Below, in pieces: positions 14,701 through 21,777 of a DNA stretch of 21,852 nt. Source of the stretch: an uncultured Eubacteriales bacterium. Lineage in GTDB: Bacteria > Bacillota > Clostridia > Oscillospirales > Oscillospiraceae. Where the stretch lies: the NCBI GenBank assembly GCA_900546415.1, contig URCY01000031.1, positions 1 to 21,852 of the forward strand, read 5' to 3'. The notes under the pieces were generated by a model, which saw only the letters and a list, made by a program, of their open reading frames with translations, searched no databases and was not told the DNA's origin. The position numbers were made by a program, and so were the translations under genes. Positions within the stretch are counted from its first letter, which is position 1; every line of letters begins with the position of its first letter.

Positions 14701-17624
14701 CCGGCATCGAGTTCACCTCGTCCGGCTATATTCCGCAGGATGCGAAGAATGTCTGCGGCGAGGCCTACCGCTGGTTCTACACCCCGCTGCACCTGCAAAC
14801 ATGGACAAAGACGACCACCACCTCCGAATGGAGCGGCGTGTGGTCGGCTTGGAGCGACGCGCCCGTTGAGGCTACCGCCACGCGCAAGGTCGAGACCAAG
14901 ACGCAGTACCGCCTGAAGGCCGATGTCACGAGTGCCTCCGGCACGAACATTGCGCTGCAGGCTCGTGACGACTTCAACACCGCCCAGCTTTGGTATTTCG
15001 AAAATCAGAGCGACGGCAGCGTGACCATCACGAACGCCAAGACCGACATGACCATGCAGCTCAAGGCGAACGCCGGCAACGGCGTGCAGCTCGTGCAGAA
15101 GCAGACGGCCGACGCCTCGAAGGATCGCTGGACGCTGGTCAAGAATTCCAACAACACCATCGCCATTCATCCGGCCTCGAACGCGAATCAGAGCGTTGAC
15201 CTCACCGACGGCAAAGTACAGCAGAACCAAAACATTCAGGTTTGGCAAAGAGGCGAGAACAACGCCAACCAGGAATGGATCCTCAGCCCGATCTACCAGT
15301 CCGACACCTACACCCGCGTGCTCTTCACGCCGACGCAGATCATGAGCGGCGCGAGCACGACCAAGGCGATCGTCCGCGTGCACAGAAGCAGCGAGAAGCC
15401 GTCCATCGGCCTCGGCAACGTCGACGTGCACAACGAGGTCGAAATGTATGAGTCTCTGACGACGATCCCGGCCTCCGTGGTCTATTACGAGGATAACTTC
15501 GGCGGCATCGACTACAACACCAACACCAACAGCAAAATTGATAACATCGGCGGCGGCGACGGCGATTATCAGGACGCCGACCAGACCGGTCAGTACGGCC
15601 ACGACAGCAGCTACGAGGGCGAGGGAACCGAGACCTCCGGCGGCTCCGTGACCAAGATCACCGTCCTCAACGACGAGCAGGTCGCCAGCTTCAAGTTCCG
15701 CGGCACCGGCTTCGAGATCATCAGCCGCTGCTCGGCGCAGCGCTCCGCGACGATCATCGCGCGTGTCTACGATGTCTCCGGCAACCAGATCCGCAACATC
15801 CCGGTCATCACGGAATACGACAACAACGGCGACGATCAAGGCTCCGAGACCGTTTATCAGGCGCCGGTCATCTCCGTCAACGACCTCCCGGCAGGGGATT
15901 ACACGGTTCGCATCTTTGTCAACGTGCGCGCGAACCTCGAGGGCTGGAAGGTGACCTACGACAGCTATGATGCCACCACGGGTGACGTCAAGTACACCAT
16001 GACGGACGCCAAGGGCAACACCTACACCAAGTATTACAACATCACCACCGGCAAATCCAGATTCGTCGACGCGAACGGCAAGGCGTGCAACAACCCGATG
16101 CTTGAGGAGAGCTTCCTCTATATCGACGGCGTGCGCATCTTCAACCCGATCGAGGGCGTGAAGGACAACAACGGAAACGCTCTGGACGACGCTTATCTGG
16201 ACAACGAGCAGGGTGCAGACATCCTGCAGATCCACGACCAGATCGAGGCCGGCAAGATGACGGCCACCGAGGTCAACGCCGAAGAGGTGAAGCTCGGAAC
16301 GGGCTTCTCCAGCTTCTCCGAGAACCGCAACAACAACTTCATCCACGGCAACAAGGTCGACTCGATCGAGGCCTATTCGACCATCGGCCCGAACAACGAG
16401 CTGTATCTTGACGGCCTGTCGCTCACGCAGGCGCTTGGCTTCTATGTCAAGCCGGACGACTCCGTCCCGATGACCGAGCGCACGCTGCAAATCGGCGTCC
16501 GCGCGCTCGATGCCAATGCGCTGCTCGGCTATACGACGGTCGTCTATGAGTCGACGCCCATCGACCTGCTGCAAAGCAACGACAACGGAGGCTCGCCCGC
16601 TTGGACGAAGCTCGCCTCCGTCACGAGCGGCACGGAGCAGTATTATGTGATCGACCCGACGCTCTGCACCTATGATGCGGGGAAGGGCGCTTACCTCGTG
16701 ATGCTCCGCCCGCAGAACGGCATGGTCTCGCTGACCGGCCTGAAGGTCAAGGGCTACACGCTCCTGCCGATTTTCGATGAGACGCGTGTCAGCTACGATG
16801 CAGACGGTAAGCTGACGGACGATTCGATCGACGTTGTAAACGGTATGCTTGAGCAGTTCGTCCCCGTAACGACCAGCAATGTCATTGTCGAGGCGCGTTC
16901 GGCGTCGAACGGCACGACGGCCATCGTTATCGGTCAGGGCGACCCGGCCGACGAGACCCCGAGCGGCAGCAGCGACACCGAGCTTCCGATCGACCCGGTC
17001 GAGCCGACGCCCGATCCCGTTGACCCGAAGCCGGATGATCCCAAGCAGGATGATCCGTCTCAGCCCGACGCGCCGGATAAGGAGCCTGCCTTTGCAGACA
17101 TCGCCGGCCAGTGGTACGAGAGCTATGTCGAGCTGGTTGCCGAGGCCGGGATCATCAAGGGCTATGACGACGGCCTGTTCCATGGCGACAACCATGTCAC
17201 GCGTGAGGAATTTGCGGCGATGCTCGTGCGCGCCCTCGGCCTGACCGACAACGGCGAGGCCTGCGCCTTCACCGACATCTCCGGCCGCTGGAGCGAGGAA
17301 GCCATCCGGATCGCCGCCCAGAACGGTCTGGTCAACGGCGTGAACGCGACCACCTTTGCCCCGGATGCGGAGATCACGCGTCAGGAAATGATGACCATGA
17401 TCGCCCGCGCACTGAAGGCAACCGGTCTGAACGTGACCGGCTCGGATGATCTCAGCGGCTATGCAGACGCCAATGAGGTTTCGGGCTGGGCGCTGAGCAG
17501 CGTGAGAACGCTGGTTGCCTCCGGCATCATTTCCGGTGACAACGGTAAGCTCAATCCCACGGGCACATGCACGCGCAGCGAGGCAGCGGCTGTCTTCAGC
17601 CGCCTGCTCGCGCTGCTGAAATGA
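8727..17624 (+). CDS. Giant SLH-anchored surface protein with ricin-like, fibro-slime and WSxWS modules
   Basis: About 2965 residues counted from ATG 8727 (a GTG at 8718 is also possible). In order: signal peptide (MKKR, hydrophobic core, cleavage near ASA-AE, residue 30); ricin-type beta-trefoil modules (about 115-251, with QQW- and QSW-type repeats, and 319-471); a fibro-slime/PA14-like domain (about 955-1048, FEGDDDVYLFINNKMVMD and YYMERHSYGSNIRIET); a beta-rich DUF11-like region; another trefoil-like region (about 1305-1435); two homologous 220-residue modules ending in WSxW...VETKTQYR (1581-1800, 1843-2062); a trefoil split by the second module (1818-1839 and 2070-2190); a Gly/Asp/Asn-rich region (about 2255-2310); an acidic Pro-rich linker (2753-2788); and three SLH domains (2789-2965). 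SLH domains bind pyruvylated secondary wall polymer, so the protein is displayed on the surface. The lectin-like modules suggest glycan adhesion. Confidence 0.92.
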   Translation: MKKRVLSFVLAVVMLIGLLPSVALFQASAAEVGDTHTVTYGTLNTKKSVSLPITVHNYPNDGMLFEYSSYVSSEDYNYAHAHAEKVTPGYGESWYIYTGRTEMVAGRSMTYLGTYYIASKKNRDYLLCHDTTSDNGVKLFSHSSASIPEGNRRWQAYRDSSGNFQFVNIGSGKALDKNGEKTNLHGWTPNTTANQQWKLVANGDGSYKIFSVKNSGLIVDLANGTVADGNTISLYDQDNGTPAQSWYLVPVSGCEADLSGIAGNAMHVTRTASDEASGIGAYATVLEQGMIKEKARYLTLVYNVSNETANQFGDEAAQPFKLVPVSGEHGYAVDVSGGTASDGQKIQLWSSPDNNTNTTKYVLPEAAGDGSYYLRWYKCDAYSNFSATDFYIGGVTGNNQDVSCKKRESANRFHILQNADGSYLIRFADADYYGEPIYLSVENSKMANGTRVSSWVWTGNNDEKYYFSKLNGTRITYGTENYRVYPGFDGQSTAYADVQANGVNAALTAAPGYHTVTIDLASSAGFAAAQMISSLSASTPSGKRATLSLAAAGLFSTQSEAEQFGKAALCGLSGALSYGGYTATFQWVGTSEADYNARGNTVGDRVRRYRMGNNLAFGMLLPNSGYGGANYQAFNNFGYAWGNASDTTVPTNLANGKWLPYEVYEAPYTISGSNDGRWFVNGSSTYNENYPTATVNGTTYTDVSKFLPNMHSYIEGMATIGLVNYEIDPETKEPTYTQQTVQKLAELLKQSLAIPEKNGNDYNYNFVQGAKLSGNKDWAQLIREYLATCPNPNATSTPESDWASYTQTHKGLLDLSWSEVSNGSYKSNFNNYLDVAYWMLNTLYKDNNGISQTVPEYTHMTLSQETNSAGNTYYVFDGGYDGVTYNANDGSISHVNGSSSKDMVYYTTESDTTLHPFLPTTGSTTFRQTNTPYFLDSGASERSAASFESQVGRDYNFSMEGHGQFVFNTEDNLYFTFEGDDDVYLFINNKMVMDIGAAHSITKSTFNLNDYIKECGLKDGEMYDFDFYYMERHSYGSNIRIETNIDVTSKYIDTEKGATQNGTVVENGGLVDKTKELDYYITLLNTGYELPLKNVAFTDEQVSFAAGYDGVSLGSYTLNGTTYNRKIEDIKIVLTKADGSEINLTFASTGALQTFLTNVTCAGHETPGLQVGERLTLYGIKHGLTRDGTFRNTAYAEASALRTSSTFSVYAGAAQQYFMWAGHPIAVSASDAASVATNSSKVTNFIPSSANGTTVSVRPLADGVYSIGIWKSRNFSWTPKGKSGELHSWNANDLYKDSTVGNEPLFYVKYAGNGYYTIYNLQYEQYVSIDAASGTDPKSTGAVDVDDRLKLVSLTEAEAQANDTTLWLIERNNGIAPNSPQDAYTIRPKLAPKYGVDLDRGSLTNGVKLHLWDVASSECCGWGFNAHANGDGNMLGFEDDILIFEEQTPGTYTHYFKATYSNGDEVNVPVVLHVLDVKDDTYVLDYGLPVNLNDANDGGLTLNDPIRPTGIEINTLIEGLVSGEAYNGLKQLSKDGKLTTKTNGVSGNTTDQYISIYGTFTADNGDASAHSSRNVSNIELSTAADTGWSDTKPSSGTYETRTVYRYRDLKSSTSTQTGTAKYVNFPSDFDTGNSLYAKYNGKKLTGSNITTTSESTAGYIYWHWCTGGTDGPYWRQIGHYKGQTVNGSAQNTFHAWEDSRYATSIPGGELESNSYGFMSGTGYTLVGFYTPGLGNANVIQTGSFSATYCKYSMIWFMLPITQQNWSKTVTTSSWGNWSDWSTSIATASSTRQVETKTQYRSTGSGGSGSDTPVDLDFSGRKAYRIALASDPSWVLSINDASSADWSDTIPTGYSESQCETRTMYRYQDMTTKTNSETHQTKYIDSISDLSPYAGSHELYKRYQVGPTTGSGISTVSTSDAGYVMWHYCSGYQGGPLLRFIGWHYGQTDAVQYGLIGSLTTFHSFETGTYPPNYSGVEAYNRRFECGNSYNIPGIEFTSSGYIPQDAKNVCGEAYRWFYTPLHLQTWTKTTTTSEWSGVWSAWSDAPVEATATRKVETKTQYRLKADVTSASGTNIALQARDDFNTAQLWYFENQSDGSVTITNAKTDMTMQLKANAGNGVQLVQKQTADASKDRWTLVKNSNNTIAIHPASNANQSVDLTDGKVQQNQNIQVWQRGENNANQEWILSPIYQSDTYTRVLFTPTQIMSGASTTKAIVRVHRSSEKPSIGLGNVDVHNEVEMYESLTTIPASVVYYEDNFGGIDYNTNTNSKIDNIGGGDGDYQDADQTGQYGHDSSYEGEGTETSGGSVTKITVLNDEQVASFKFRGTGFEIISRCSAQRSATIIARVYDVSGNQIRNIPVITEYDNNGDDQGSETVYQAPVISVNDLPAGDYTVRIFVNVRANLEGWKVTYDSYDATTGDVKYTMTDAKGNTYTKYYNITTGKSRFVDANGKACNNPMLEESFLYIDGVRIFNPIEGVKDNNGNALDDAYLDNEQGADILQIHDQIEAGKMTATEVNAEEVKLGTGFSSFSENRNNNFIHGNKVDSIEAYSTIGPNNELYLDGLSLTQALGFYVKPDDSVPMTERTLQIGVRALDANALLGYTTVVYESTPIDLLQSNDNGGSPAWTKLASVTSGTEQYYVIDPTLCTYDAGKGAYLVMLRPQNGMVSLTGLKVKGYTLLPIFDETRVSYDADGKLTDDSIDVVNGMLEQFVPVTTSNVIVEARSASNGTTAIVIGQGDPADETPSGSSDTELPIDPVEPTPDPVDPKPDDPKQDDPSQPDAPDKEPAFADIAGQWYESYVELVAEAGIIKGYDDGLFHGDNHVTREEFAAMLVRALGLTDNGEACAFTDISGRWSEEAIRIAAQNGLVNGVNATTFAPDAEITRQEMMTMIARALKATGLNVTGSDDLSGYADANEVSGWALSSVRTLVASGIISGDNGKLNPTGTCTRSEAAAVFSRLLALLK
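13467..14913 (+). repeat. Duplicated WSxWS module inside the giant surface protein
   Basis: Two ~220-codon units (about 13467-14127 and 14253-14913) share order and motifs: WSDT(K/I)P, ETRT(V/M)YRY, a WHWC / WHYC segment, an (I)GxHYGQT-type segment, FHxxE, a late WSKT/WTKT, then W-S-x-W-S and VETKTQYR. Protein similarity is clear but diverged, so the duplication is old. The WSxWS motif recalls thrombospondin type 1 repeats, though the disulfide pattern is not conserved. Confidence 0.8.
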
Positions 17625-17639
17625 ACGGAGGTGCGGAAT

Positions 17640-17888
17640 ATGAAAACGTACACAAAACCCGCTGTTTTGGTCGAGCGCTTTTCCGTGACGGAATCCTTGG
17701 CGAACTGCAATGCAATGCGGCTGAATTTCATGGATCCGAACTGTGTTCTGAAATCTCCGAACGCAACGGAAGAGATGAAGGGGCTGGCTCAGATCGGATA
17801 CTTCATGACGAGCGGCGGCTGCCCGCAGCAGGCTACGGACGGAGCGTTTTGCTACATCACCAGCGCAAACATGGCATTCACTTCTTAA
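17640..17888 (+). CDS. Candidate RiPP precursor peptide, 82 residues, four cysteines
   Basis: The small gene encodes MKTYTKPAVLVERF-type N-terminal sequence, then C23, C35, C61 and C71 spread through a segment rich in Asn, Met, Gly, Ala, Ser and Thr, ending AFTS. It has no signal peptide, membrane helix or catalytic motif. The conserved-looking YTKPxVxVxxF start resembles leaders of short peptides in Clostridia that lie beside radical SAM genes; that is recollection, not a database match. GGAGG at 17627-17631, 8 nt before the ATG, supports translation, and it starts 15 nt after the giant gene. With PqqD and a SPASM enzyme in the same block, it is the best substrate candidate: the leader would be about residues 1-20 and Cys residues may be crosslinked. 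It lacks the six-cysteine SCIFF pattern. Alternatives: an uncharacterised small protein unrelated to the enzyme. Confidence 0.7.
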   Translation: MKTYTKPAVLVERFSVTESLANCNAMRLNFMDPNCVLKSPNATEEMKGLAQIGYFMTSGGCPQQATDGAFCYITSANMAFTS

Positions 17889-17924
17889 AAGAAAGATCAC
17901 AAAAGCAGGAGGAACCATTTTTAT

Positions 17925-20612
17925 ATGAAACACTTCGCCAGACGTGTGCTGAAAAATGCCGCAATTCTGGTTCTTCTCGTGGCTCTGCTTGCCGCAGCGG
18001 CTTTGCCCGCTGCGGCGGCGGACGCCAACGTGACGAAAACCTTTGACAGCTACACGGCGGGGAGCGGCAGCTTTACCCTTACGACCGACGCACGAATTTT
18101 TGTTGTTTCCAGCGAAGAACCCACCGGTATGCTGCGCTCCACGCTGCAGCTTGCCTCGTCCAGACTTGCCGCGCAGGGCGTCCCCTCCGGCGCAGCGCTG
18201 GACATCGTCTACGGTGCGGAGAGCAGAGTCCGCACGGGCGACCTGGTCATCCGCGAAAACACCGGCCTTAGCAATGAGCAGTTCCGCCTTACCGTGACTG
18301 CCGAGAATGCAACCATCGAATACACGCCCGGCGACGTTATGAGCTTTTATAACGGCGAGGGCAACTACAACAGCCTGCTCTATGGCTTCCACGCGCTGCT
18401 GAAGCTCTTTAACGGCAATCAGGTCAGCGCCTGCACGGTCGTGGATCAGCCCGACACCAAGGAGCGCACGGTTCAGCTCGATATCGGCCGAAAGTATTGG
18501 TCGATGGACTGGATCAAGAACCTGATCGACGAAATGTCGTGGATGGGCTATAATGCCATGGATCTGCACATGACCGAGGATCAGGGCATCCGCGCGAACA
18601 TCTGGCGCGACAGCAGCGGCAACCCCGTGCTCGACGCCAACGGCAACGATTTCAGCTGGATGATCGGCTATAACGTCGTGAGCTGGAATACTACCTACAC
18701 CGATCCGAATGCCAACAAATTCTATAACCGCGACGAGCTGACCGAGCTTGTCAATTACGCGAAATCCCGCCACATCGAGATCATTCCGGCCGTCGACTAT
18801 CCGACGCATGCCGACTGCCTGATCGCGAAATTTGCGAGTAACTACGGCAGCAGCAATTTTACGTTCTATTACAACGGCCAGAGCTACACAAAGAGCGGCT
18901 CCCTGTCCGACAGAACGACCCAGACGATCAACATCCCGGATGACTACACGCGCAACATGACGTTCGCCATCACGGACGCCTATGCGCAGTTCTTTGCGCA
19001 GTTCGGCTGCTCCAAGTTCAACATCGGCGGCGATGAGGTCGCGGGTGCGTCTGGGAGCTGGGCCAGCACGTCGTATACAAAAAACAATGGCGGCAGCAAT
19101 GTCAAGGACACCTATGTGATCTATATCAACGAGCTTGCCGCAATGCTGCAGCGGAACGCCTACGGCTCGGACAGCCATTCCTACCGCGTCCGCGCATGGA
19201 ACGACGCGCTCTTCGGAAACGGCTTTTATCTCTACGGCTCTTGGACGCCCTATGGGTATGATGCGACCGTCTCCGTGAACAAGGACATCGACGTCCTGTT
19301 CTGGACGGCGCTGAGTGAGCACACCTCCCCGAATACCTTGGCCAATCAGGGCAGAACGGTCTATAACGCCGTCAACTGGTACACCTATTATGTGTTCCGG
19401 AATAATGATACCTATGGCGATGCCCGCGACGATGGGAATCGACAGTGGACGTTCAACCACGGCAACGCGCAGTTCGTCTATTCCGGCTGCAACGGCGGCT
19501 GCACGTATGGCAGCAGCTGCCAGCACAAGGGCGGCTGGTATCCCGGCGATTTCAACGGCTGCACGAGCGACTGCTACAGCAACGAATTCATCAAGAACGA
19601 GAAGCTCGGTGGCGGCTATTTCCTGATCTGGGGCGACTGGGCCGGCTGGGACACCGAGGAAAACATCTGGACGCGGACGGATAACTATGGCATTATCGAC
19701 CGCATGTGGGCGGTCGGCGCAAAGATGTGGAAATGGAACATGGATTCCCAAAAGGACCCGCTGGATTACAACAGCTTCAAGACGCTGACGTCGGGCGGTA
19801 TGCGCTTTTTCCCCGGCTTCGTTAGCTGCACCTCCTCGGCAAACGTCCCGACGCCCGGCGACGTCTATATGGACGAGCCCTCCAGCGTGCAGGTCAAGGT
19901 CATGATCGGCGACAAGGTCAAGGTGCTCGAGACGATCCCGCTTGAGGGCAACGTCGGCGACCCCTTCACCGTCTCCGTTCCGCTGCGCAACGGCTACGTC
20001 TACTCGCACACCGAGGGCGCGACCTTCACGCCGTCCGTGTTCGGCGCGAACAGTGGCACGGTCACAGGCACGATCCGGAAGGGTTATCAGACTGTCGAGA
20101 TCTGGTACGAAAACGCGCCGTATCTTGACACGCTGGCTCTGCTGCTGCAAAGCCCCGCTTCCAACGACGGCTATGCCAACTATGCGGCTTATCAGACCGC
20201 GCTGAGCGAGGCGCAGAGCTTCTATGCGCGCGTCTCCGCCTCGCCCAAGACCTCCACGGAGCAGAGCGAGATTGACGCAGTCGTCGTGAAGCTGCTCGAA
20301 GCGCGTATTTCGCTTGCCCGCCAGACCAAGACGACCACGCTCCGCTGCGAGCTTGCCACAAAGTACGTTGTGGCAGGAAAGGTCGCGGTGCTTTACGCCG
20401 AGTCTACGGAGAACGTGACCGGGCTGACCGTGACGCAGAACGGGCAGCGCGCGCGCGTGCTGAGCATCGCCACCCGCGAAGAGGACGGCGGCATGAAGTC
20501 CTGGCGCATCAACATCATGGCGCCGGAGACGGTCGGCAGCTACACCTACACCGTCACGGCGACCGCCCTGAACGGCAGCAAGTCCGCGACGGTTCAGGTC
20601 GACGTCAAATAA
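17925..20612 (+). CDS. Secreted glycoside hydrolase family 20-like beta-N-acetylhexosaminidase
   Basis: An 895-residue protein with a signal peptide (residues 1-32, ending AAAAD), an N-terminal alpha/beta domain typical of GH20 (about 33-180), and a catalytic TIM barrel starting at VQLDIGRKYWSMDWIKNLIDEMSWMGYN and containing the hallmark NIGGDEV (366-372; D370-E371 are the predicted acid/base pair for substrate-assisted cleavage). GGYFLIWGDWAGW lies late in the barrel. A Cys-rich insertion (C522, C526, C532, C546, C550, with H534) is unusual. A FIVAR-like helical module (about 735-800) and a C-terminal Ig-like domain follow. No SLH or sortase signal is seen, so it may be released or held by sugar binding. 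AGGAGG (17907-17912) precedes the ATG by 12 nt. Likely substrates are N-acetylhexosamine-ended glycans such as mucin or chitin fragments. Confidence 0.85.
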   Translation: MKHFARRVLKNAAILVLLVALLAAAALPAAAADANVTKTFDSYTAGSGSFTLTTDARIFVVSSEEPTGMLRSTLQLASSRLAAQGVPSGAALDIVYGAESRVRTGDLVIRENTGLSNEQFRLTVTAENATIEYTPGDVMSFYNGEGNYNSLLYGFHALLKLFNGNQVSACTVVDQPDTKERTVQLDIGRKYWSMDWIKNLIDEMSWMGYNAMDLHMTEDQGIRANIWRDSSGNPVLDANGNDFSWMIGYNVVSWNTTYTDPNANKFYNRDELTELVNYAKSRHIEIIPAVDYPTHADCLIAKFASNYGSSNFTFYYNGQSYTKSGSLSDRTTQTINIPDDYTRNMTFAITDAYAQFFAQFGCSKFNIGGDEVAGASGSWASTSYTKNNGGSNVKDTYVIYINELAAMLQRNAYGSDSHSYRVRAWNDALFGNGFYLYGSWTPYGYDATVSVNKDIDVLFWTALSEHTSPNTLANQGRTVYNAVNWYTYYVFRNNDTYGDARDDGNRQWTFNHGNAQFVYSGCNGGCTYGSSCQHKGGWYPGDFNGCTSDCYSNEFIKNEKLGGGYFLIWGDWAGWDTEENIWTRTDNYGIIDRMWAVGAKMWKWNMDSQKDPLDYNSFKTLTSGGMRFFPGFVSCTSSANVPTPGDVYMDEPSSVQVKVMIGDKVKVLETIPLEGNVGDPFTVSVPLRNGYVYSHTEGATFTPSVFGANSGTVTGTIRKGYQTVEIWYENAPYLDTLALLLQSPASNDGYANYAAYQTALSEAQSFYARVSASPKTSTEQSEIDAVVVKLLEARISLARQTKTTTLRCELATKYVVAGKVAVLYAESTENVTGLTVTQNGQRARVLSIATREEDGGMKSWRINIMAPETVGSYTYTVTATALNGSKSATVQVDVK

Positions 20613-20625
20613 TCCCAAACAACGC

Positions 20626-20657
20626 AAAACGCGCCCGAGCGATCTCGGGCGCGTTTT
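20626..20657 (+). terminator. Strong intrinsic terminator hairpin between the GH20 and radical SAM genes
   Basis: A perfect 14-bp stem, AAAACGCGCCCGAG (20626-20639) with CTCGGGCGCGTTTT (20644-20657), closes a CGAT tetraloop and ends in a T-run, reading well in both directions. It lies 13 nt after the GH20 stop and 16 nt before the radical SAM ATG, so it likely limits read-through into the enzyme gene. Confidence 0.85.
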
Positions 20658-20673
20658 ATAAAGGAGAAAAGGT

Positions 20674-21777
20674 ATGCGACAGGATACGCCGCTTCGACGG
20701 ATACTCAGTTCGCGCGCCGCAAAGCTCAAGCTCCCCGTGAGCGGTGGGTTTGAGCTGACGCCGCGCTGCAATCTGAGCTGTAAAATGTGCTATATTCATC
20801 AGAACGGGAACGCCTGCGCCGTGCAGGAGCTTTCTGCCGAGCGCTGGCTCGATATGGGGCGGCAGGCTGCGGACGCCGGAGCGTTGTTCCTGCTGCTGAC
20901 GGGCGGCGAGCCGTTCCTGCGGCCGGATCTTCCCGAAATTTATCTCGGACTGACGAAAATGGGGCTTTCCGTCTCCATAAACTCCAACGGTACGCTGATC
21001 GACGACCGCGCAATCGAGTGGCTGAGGCAGTCGCCCCCGGCGCAGATCAATATCTCGCTCTACGGCGTCAGCCGCGAGACCTACGCCCGCCTCTGCGGGG
21101 TGCCGGAGGCGTTTGACCGCGTGCAAACGGCGATCGACGCGCTTCTGCGCGCCGGGATCCAGGTCGGTATCAACGCCACAATGTCGCCGATCAACGGCGC
21201 GGACATGGAGGGGATCGTTGCCTTCGCCAAGGAGCGCGGGCTGCGCGTCCGCCCAGTGTATTATCTCTTCCCGCCGGTTCGCCGCGAGGCGGTCGGCTGC
21301 ACCGCGCCGATCCGTTACGACGCCGAGGAGGCCGGGCGCAGAACGGCGCTTGCGCAGAGCATGACGGAGGAGACGGAGCGGATGCAGCGCTATGCGTGGG
21401 CGCAGCCGGACGCCGACAGCTTCGAGCCGGCAGACGACTGTGTTCGTGCCGAGGGCGCGCCGCTGGGCTGTCTTGCCGGATCGTCGCAGTTCTGGATCTC
21501 GTGGGACGGAAAGCTGATGCCCTGCGGGATGCTCGACGAACCGGCCATGCGTCCGTTTGAGACGGGCTTTGCCCCGGCGTGGCGCGACTTGGTGGCCGAG
21601 ACGGCAAAATTCCGCCTGCCTGCCGTCTGCGGGGAATGCACGCTGCGCAGCGCGTGCCCGGCGTGCGCGGCCATCAACCGCGCCGAGACCGGCCGCGTTG
21701 ACGAGCGCCCGGATTACCTCTGCCGCCTGACGAAGGAATACGTCCGAACGCTGCAAGCGCTGTTCCCGAAGAACTAG
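20674..21777 (+). CDS. Radical SAM/SPASM peptide-modifying enzyme
   Basis: A 367-residue enzyme. The radical SAM cluster motif CxxxCxxC is C32-x3-C36-x2-C39 inside FELTPRCNLSCKMCYIHQ, and GGEP (77-80) is the SAM-contact motif. The C-terminal SPASM domain has seven cysteines: C266, C284, C319, C322, C328, C331 and C350, enough for two auxiliary iron-sulfur clusters. Such enzymes crosslink or epimerise peptides, commonly RiPP precursors, in the cytoplasm. A stand-alone PqqD gene and a Cys-containing 82-residue peptide in the same block support that role; C-S (sactipeptide/ranthipeptide-type) or other bonds are possible. AAAGGAG at 20660-20666 precedes the ATG by 7 nt and lies just after a terminator, so it may be expressed at low level. 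Alternative: an anaerobic sulfatase-maturase-like enzyme acting on a protein. Confidence 0.9.
   Translation: MRQDTPLRRILSSRAAKLKLPVSGGFELTPRCNLSCKMCYIHQNGNACAVQELSAERWLDMGRQAADAGALFLLLTGGEPFLRPDLPEIYLGLTKMGLSVSINSNGTLIDDRAIEWLRQSPPAQINISLYGVSRETYARLCGVPEAFDRVQTAIDALLRAGIQVGINATMSPINGADMEGIVAFAKERGLRVRPVYYLFPPVRREAVGCTAPIRYDAEEAGRRTALAQSMTEETERMQRYAWAQPDADSFEPADDCVRAEGAPLGCLAGSSQFWISWDGKLMPCGMLDEPAMRPFETGFAPAWRDLVAETAKFRLPAVCGECTLRSACPACAAINRAETGRVDERPDYLCRLTKEYVRTLQALFPKN

Noticed and set aside
17640..17888. SCIFF six-cysteine peptide
   Set aside because: Only four cysteines with wide spacing; SCIFF has six within about forty-five residues.
13980..20771. A 2263-codon open frame on the minus strand
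   Set aside because: It spans three well-supported plus-strand genes and the strong terminator, has no recognisable domain, and has the composition of an antisense shadow.
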